From positions 1 to 9,777 of the forward strand of contig JAKPOE010000164.1 of the NCBI GenBank assembly GCA_029548025.1: a stretch of 9,777 nucleotides of DNA. Direction: 5' to 3'. The notes beneath the pieces were generated by a model, which was given only the letters and a program-made list of their open reading frames with translations, was not told the origin of the DNA and did no database searches. Positions 6,665-9,777 of the stretch are shown one piece after another. Position 1 is the stretch's first letter. Each line of letters opens with the position of its first letter. Origin of the DNA: Spirochaetota bacterium (GTDB lineage: Bacteria; Spirochaetota; UBA4802; UB4802). Position numbers and translations under genes: made by a program.

Positions 6665-7240
6665 ATGATAAAACGAAAACAACACCAGATACTTCGCACG
6701 GCTGAGATGATGTTCAACAGGTTTGGTGTAAAAAAAACAGCCGTTGATGATATTGCCCATGATGCACGGGTTGCCAAGGCAACTATCTATAACTATTTTG
6801 GCAGTAAAGAGGGATTGCTCAAAGCGTTGATACTGGAAAAGATACAGCAATTCGATCAAAAATTACAGGAACTCCTTACTGCAAACACTCAACCCATTGA
6901 AAAAATGAAAACATTGATCAGGGAGCATATCCAGCTTTTTATTAACAATCCATTTATTAAAGACTCTTCACTCCACGATGAGGATTTTTCTGAAGAACTC
7001 AATGCAAGTGAACAGCATATGTTACAAAATATCATTTCTGAAGCTTCAAAAGCAGGGTTATTACATAATGCAAATAGTCAGCAGATTATCAACACAATGC
7101 AGCTTTTTCTTAAAGGTATTGAAGCAACATTAAAAAACAGTATCACCTATTCCCTTGATTCTTTAGAGTCAAGTATCGATTTTATTTCCAGTTCAATATT
7201 TAAATCTAATCCAATACATGGAGACAAAACCAATGCATGA
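6665..7240 (+). CDS. TetR/AcrR-family transcriptional regulator
   Basis: This 191-residue cytoplasmic DNA-binding protein has the standard TetR architecture. The N-terminal helix-turn-helix domain (about 5-52) contains ILRTAEMMFNRFGVKKTAVD, DIAHDARVAKATIYNYFGSK and EGLLKALI. The recognition helix is around VAKATIYNYF (36-45). A helical ligand-binding and dimerisation domain (about 60-185) has a divergent sequence, so the ligand cannot be predicted. The start at 6665 leaves the usual few residues before helix 1, but it has only a poor GGTAG upstream. Its stop overlaps the beginning of the membrane-protein gene, so it is first in a three-gene operon. It is likely an autorepressor acting on the palindrome just upstream and controlling the membrane protein and HD hydrolase. 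Confidence 0.92.
   Translation: MIKRKQHQILRTAEMMFNRFGVKKTAVDDIAHDARVAKATIYNYFGSKEGLLKALILEKIQQFDQKLQELLTANTQPIEKMKTLIREHIQLFINNPFIKDSSLHDEDFSEELNASEQHMLQNIISEASKAGLLHNANSQQIINTMQLFLKGIEATLKNSITYSLDSLESSIDFISSSIFKSNPIHGDKTNA
7220..7224 (+). promoter_or_regulatory. Ribosome binding site deciding the membrane-protein start
   Basis: GGAGA lies eight bases before the ATG at 7233. The alternative in-frame ATG at 7218 overlaps this element and has no Shine-Dalgarno of its own, so 7233 is preferred. Confidence 0.6.
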
Positions 7241-7976
7241 TTACCAGCTGATGCTGTTTGAGTTTATCATCTTTTCTACAGCAGGGTGGATATTAGAAGT
7301 TATCTATCGTTCTCTCAATAATAAAAAAATTGTAAATCCGGGTTTTTTAACAGGACCATATCTTCCCATTTACGGGATAGGTGCAGTTATTATAACAACT
7401 ATCGCCTATGCTACTATTTCCATGCCTATTATCTATAAATGTATTATTTATTTTTTAGCACTAAGCGTGCTGGAATATGTATCAGGGGTGTTACTGTATA
7501 TTCTGTTTGGCAAGCGTTACTGGAATTATTTAGATGAACCACTGAATATACAGGGATTTGTATGTTTACCGTTTTCAATTATCTGGGGGTTGCTTGCACT
7601 GGCATTTGAATATGTACTGCTCCCGATGTTTATACATTTTTATACCACTATACCTGAAACACTGGTAAATACTATAGCTTTTTCGGGCTTAACAATTATG
7701 ATAATAGATTGCTTGCTGACACATAGTGTTGTTCAAAAGCTTATTAATGCAAAAAAAACTCCATCCTTCTTGCAGCATACAATGGCTATACGTTTTCAGA
7801 ATGATGCTCTTCTGACATTACGATATTTTGTTGATAATGCCATCTCGTATCGGAAAAAAATAAATAAAATGATACCACCAAAAACATTGCGTCTGGTAAG
7901 CAGCATCAAAGAACGATACACCATGTTCCTACAAAGCATAACAAAAATGATTGATAATCATAATAAACATAAATAA
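7233..7976 (+). CDS. PF06541-type (CmpB-like, 'ABC-transporter type IV') integral membrane protein
   Basis: From the ATG at 7233 the product is 247 residues. The first two thirds hold about five hydrophobic segments (near 5-24, 44-64, 66-92, 108-130 and 144-164), followed by a basic, helical cytoplasmic-looking tail (about 165-247). Family-like motifs are GWILEVIYRS (18-27), NPGFLTGPYLPIYGIGA (35-51), LEYVSGVLLYILFGKRYWNY (80-99) and NIQGFVCLPFSIIWG (105-119). I recognise these from the poorly characterised family named putative ABC-transporter type IV. No ATP-binding subunit is nearby, so transport by an ABC mechanism is unproven. The reading frame could begin 15 bases earlier at 7218, but the ribosome binding site favours 7233. 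The gene overlaps the TetR stop by eight bases and is two bases from the HD gene, indicating tight coupling. Confidence 0.82.
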   Translation: MHDYQLMLFEFIIFSTAGWILEVIYRSLNNKKIVNPGFLTGPYLPIYGIGAVIITTIAYATISMPIIYKCIIYFLALSVLEYVSGVLLYILFGKRYWNYLDEPLNIQGFVCLPFSIIWGLLALAFEYVLLPMFIHFYTTIPETLVNTIAFSGLTIMIIDCLLTHSVVQKLINAKKTPSFLQHTMAIRFQNDALLTLRYFVDNAISYRKKINKMIPPKTLRLVSSIKERYTMFLQSITKMIDNHNKHK

Positions 7977-7978
7977 CT

Positions 7979-8500
7979 ATGGAAACCATACGATTTGAGT
8001 CATTACCCTTTGTGCAGGATATACTGTTGCATCCTGCATTTAATACCTTAAAAATTTTTGCTCATCACGGCACAATCAGCTGCTATCAGCATACCATAGC
8101 TGTTGCACAATTAGCGTACCAATGGTCACGTCTGCTGCATCTGGATTATATCGCTGCAACACGGGGTGCATTATTGCATGATTTTTATATGTACAACTGG
8201 CGTACCGGCGGTCCGCGCTTACATGGTTTACGCCATCCACACATAGCGCTTAACAATGCTGCAAAACATTTTGTTATATCAAAAAAAGAAAAAGATATTA
8301 TCCTTAAACATATGTGGCCACTAACCCCCATACCACCTCGCTATGGTGAATCGTGGGTTGTCACCCTTGCCGATAAGATGGTGTCACTCCATGATTATGC
8401 ATGTGTCCTCAAAGATAAGATTATAGCTTTTAATATATTTTTTTCTCAGAAGCTAAGCAAATTGTGGAGAGCTATCGCTCCCTTCCAATCAGAGCAATGA
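7979..8500 (+). CDS. Small HD-domain metal-dependent hydrolase
   Basis: This is a 173-residue, probably cytoplasmic protein with a complete HD-superfamily metal site. The likely ligands are H38 (in CYQHT), H67-D68 (GALLHDF), H86 (LRHPH), H111 (LKHMWPL) and D132 (LADKM). The H...HD...H...H...D pattern resembles two-metal HD hydrolases such as YqeK-type dinucleotide polyphosphatases, so a nucleotide or phosphoester substrate is plausible but unproven. No sensor or nucleotide-cyclase domain is attached. It follows the membrane-protein gene by two bases with no Shine-Dalgarno sequence, which suggests translation by coupling or re-initiation. It is the last gene of the TetR operon. Its last 29 bases overlap the end of the convergent RNA methyltransferase gene, and no terminator is visible between them. 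Confidence 0.85.
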   Translation: METIRFESLPFVQDILLHPAFNTLKIFAHHGTISCYQHTIAVAQLAYQWSRLLHLDYIAATRGALLHDFYMYNWRTGGPRLHGLRHPHIALNNAAKHFVISKKEKDIILKHMWPLTPIPPRYGESWVVTLADKMVSLHDYACVLKDKIIAFNIFFSQKLSKLWRAIAPFQSEQ

Positions 8501-9635
8501 CAGGCAATCCACCATTGTTAAATCGTATCTCTTTCGTTACAGGGACGGTGAAGACATGCCGCAGTGATAAAGGAATGATAATACAAAAACTCCATGCAGG
8601 ATACCAGTTTTCAAAAATATATGACAGCCTGCTATATATTCCTGCTGTGTCATCATCAGCTATGCGCTTGCCATAAGGCGGGTTCATTGTACATAAGATA
8701 TGTTTCCCTTCAATCGTTAATTTTTCAGTAAGAAAATCACCACTATAGGTAGTTATTGCAGCACCAAGTATAGTACAATTGTTTTTGGCGATAGTAACCA
8801 TTGATGGGTCCCTGTCGCCGGCAAGTATTGTTGCGCCATAGTTTCCCCTGCTCAATGATGATGCCAATGAATTGCATGCCTCTTTTCTGAATGATGGCCA
8901 GTGCATAAAGGCAAACGCACGGTTTATCCCTGGAAAAAAATTGTTTGTCATACACCATGCTTCGAGTGGAAATGTTCCGCTACCGCACATAGGATCAATG
9001 ATAACATCATAGCTGGTTATATCGCATTCATACAGCAATGCAGCTGCTATTGTTTCTCGTAATGGTGCCCGCCCAACGTGCTGTTTATATCCTCTCTTAT
9101 ATAAAGGATCACCGGTTGTATCCATACTGACACCACACTGGTCATGATCAAACCGTATATAAATTGTTTGTACCCGGTATTGGTCAGTATTTATATGCAG
9201 TGCAAAATCATTCATCCTCTTTTCAATGGCGTTAAGAACTTCTTTACCAATTCTATCGGTATGATGAAGTTTTGATTTATGAACCGATACTTCAATAGCA
9301 ATAGATGTCCCACTGCTTATATATAATTCCCATGGAAAATTTCTCAGTGTGCGGTAAATCTCATTAAAGTGCAGAGCCCTGAATTCTGTTAAACGCATGA
9401 TAATACGTGTAGCAACACGGCTAAACATGTTTGCTTTATAGCTATCGTAAAGATTCCCGCGGAATACTATCCCGCCTTTTGTAATAGCCAGCGGTTTGAT
9501 GCCCATATGTAACAGCTCATTGAATGCAATCTGTTCAAAGCCAGGCTGAACAATTGTAAAAAATGTATGCATCCGCTTAATTACATGATGATACACCCTC
9601 CGTTGTATTGCTTTTTGTGAATTGGACAGTTGCAT
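8472..9635 (-). CDS. THUMP-domain class I RNA methyltransferase (RlmL-like N2-guanine type, UPF0020)
   Basis: The 387-residue protein begins with a ferredoxin-like/THUMP RNA-binding region (about 23-165) and continues with a Rossmann methyltransferase domain. Seen motifs are the YKRGYKQHVGRAPLRET block (179-195) typical of this group, SAM-binding DPMCGSGTF (214-222), GDRDP (273-277) and the catalytic MNPPYGKR (317-324). NPPY marks methylation of an exocyclic amino group. Close relatives are annotated as 23S rRNA guanine-N2 methyltransferases or, wrongly, as DNA adenine methylases; the target base here is inferred. Family alignment would allow a start at Met22 (9572), but the ATG at 9635 lies two bases after the stop of the upstream uracil methyltransferase gene, which favours coupling. 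Neither start has a good Shine-Dalgarno sequence. The 3' end overlaps the convergent HD gene. Confidence 0.88.
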   Translation of the reverse strand: MQLSNSQKAIQRRVYHHVIKRMHTFFTIVQPGFEQIAFNELLHMGIKPLAITKGGIVFRGNLYDSYKANMFSRVATRIIMRLTEFRALHFNEIYRTLRNFPWELYISSGTSIAIEVSVHKSKLHHTDRIGKEVLNAIEKRMNDFALHINTDQYRVQTIYIRFDHDQCGVSMDTTGDPLYKRGYKQHVGRAPLRETIAAALLYECDITSYDVIIDPMCGSGTFPLEAWCMTNNFFPGINRAFAFMHWPSFRKEACNSLASSLSRGNYGATILAGDRDPSMVTIAKNNCTILGAAITTYSGDFLTEKLTIEGKHILCTMNPPYGKRIADDDTAGIYSRLSYIFENWYPAWSFCIIIPLSLRHVFTVPVTKEIRFNNGGLPVIALIGRER

Positions 9636-9637
9636 GA

Positions 9638-9777
9638 TTATGTTCTGTCAAATACAGCCAGAAGTTCTACATGCTGAGTCTGAGGAAACATATCATACGC
9701 CTTGCAAAATTGCAATGTATACTCCTGCATTATTGCTCCCGCATCGGAAGCAAATGTTACAGGATTGCACGACATAT
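9638..9777 (-). CDS. TrmA/RlmD-family uracil-5 RNA methyltransferase, C-terminus only
   Basis: The last 45 codons of a gene enter from the right edge on the minus strand and end in TAA at 9640-9638. They hold the two catalytic signatures of the m5U methyltransferases: MSCNPVTFASD, whose cysteine is the nucleophile attacking uracil C6, and DMFPQTQHVELLAVF, whose glutamate after HV is the family's general base. Homologues methylate U54 of tRNA (TrmA) or U747/U1939 of 23S rRNA (RlmC/RlmD); the visible part does not distinguish these. The FPQT-HVE context and the linkage to an RlmL-like gene lean towards an rRNA enzyme. The stop is two bases from the next start, so the two methyltransferases probably form an RNA-modification operon. 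Confidence 0.9.
   Translation of the reverse strand, partial: MSCNPVTFASDAGAIMQEYTLQFCKAYDMFPQTQHVELLAVFDRT

Noticed and set aside
6626..6859. Minus-strand 77-codon frame overlapping the TetR start
   Set aside because: It covers the operator and the helix-turn-helix coding region in antisense, with no ribosome binding site or recognisable motif.
1..9777. CRISPR arrays, insertion sequences, attachment sites or prophage genes
   Set aside because: No regularly spaced repeats, transposase or integrase motifs, or flanking duplications were seen; the tRNA gene has no duplicated 3' end nearby and no adjacent integrase.

Overview
The window is an AT-rich bacterial chromosome segment carrying mostly core metabolism and RNA-modification genes. 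It shows no phage, insertion-sequence, toxin-antitoxin or CRISPR signature. The sequence alone does not fix the taxon. My low-confidence guess is a low-GC didermic bacterium, possibly spirochaete-like. The tRNA gene has no encoded CCA. Many starts have weak Shine-Dalgarno sequences, but pyk, acs and the membrane-protein gene have clear ones.

Layout from left to right. (1) 1-490, minus: the N-terminal third of pyruvate kinase, cut by the window edge. (2) 686-1402, plus: an Sfp-type 4'-phosphopantetheinyl transferase whose last 18 codons are antisense to a tRNA-Val(CAC) gene on the minus strand (1348-1421). (3) 1571-3354, plus: a two-gene unit of an MFS transporter (anion:cation symporter type) coupled to an ATP:cob(I)alamin adenosyltransferase. 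(4) A strong bidirectional terminator at 3502-3535 separates this unit from the convergent minus-strand pair of a single-domain IMP cyclohydrolase (5617-6216) and acetyl-CoA synthetase (3569-5551). (5) An AT-rich, gene-poor 448-bp divergent region (6217-6664) ends in a perfect 23-bp palindrome lying over a promoter. This looks like the operator of the TetR-family regulator that follows. (6) 6665-8500, plus: a compact three-gene operon of TetR regulator, PF06541-type (CmpB-like) integral membrane protein and a small HD-domain metal hydrolase. (7) 8472-9777, minus: a THUMP/UPF0020 RNA methyltransferase, preceded two bases upstream by the C-terminus of a TrmA/RlmD-type uracil-5 RNA methyltransferase cut by the right edge. 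The HD gene and the THUMP methyltransferase gene converge and overlap by 29 bp.

Acs makes acetyl-CoA from acetate and PurH makes IMP; the two are adjacent and co-directional but not obviously related in pathway. The best candidate for an undescribed system is the TetR / PF06541 membrane protein / HD hydrolase operon, which has its own palindromic operator and tight translational coupling. Its substrate and ligand cannot be read from sequence. The other notable points are an IMP cyclohydrolase lacking the AICAR-formyltransferase half of normal PurH, and the protein/tRNA antisense overlap.
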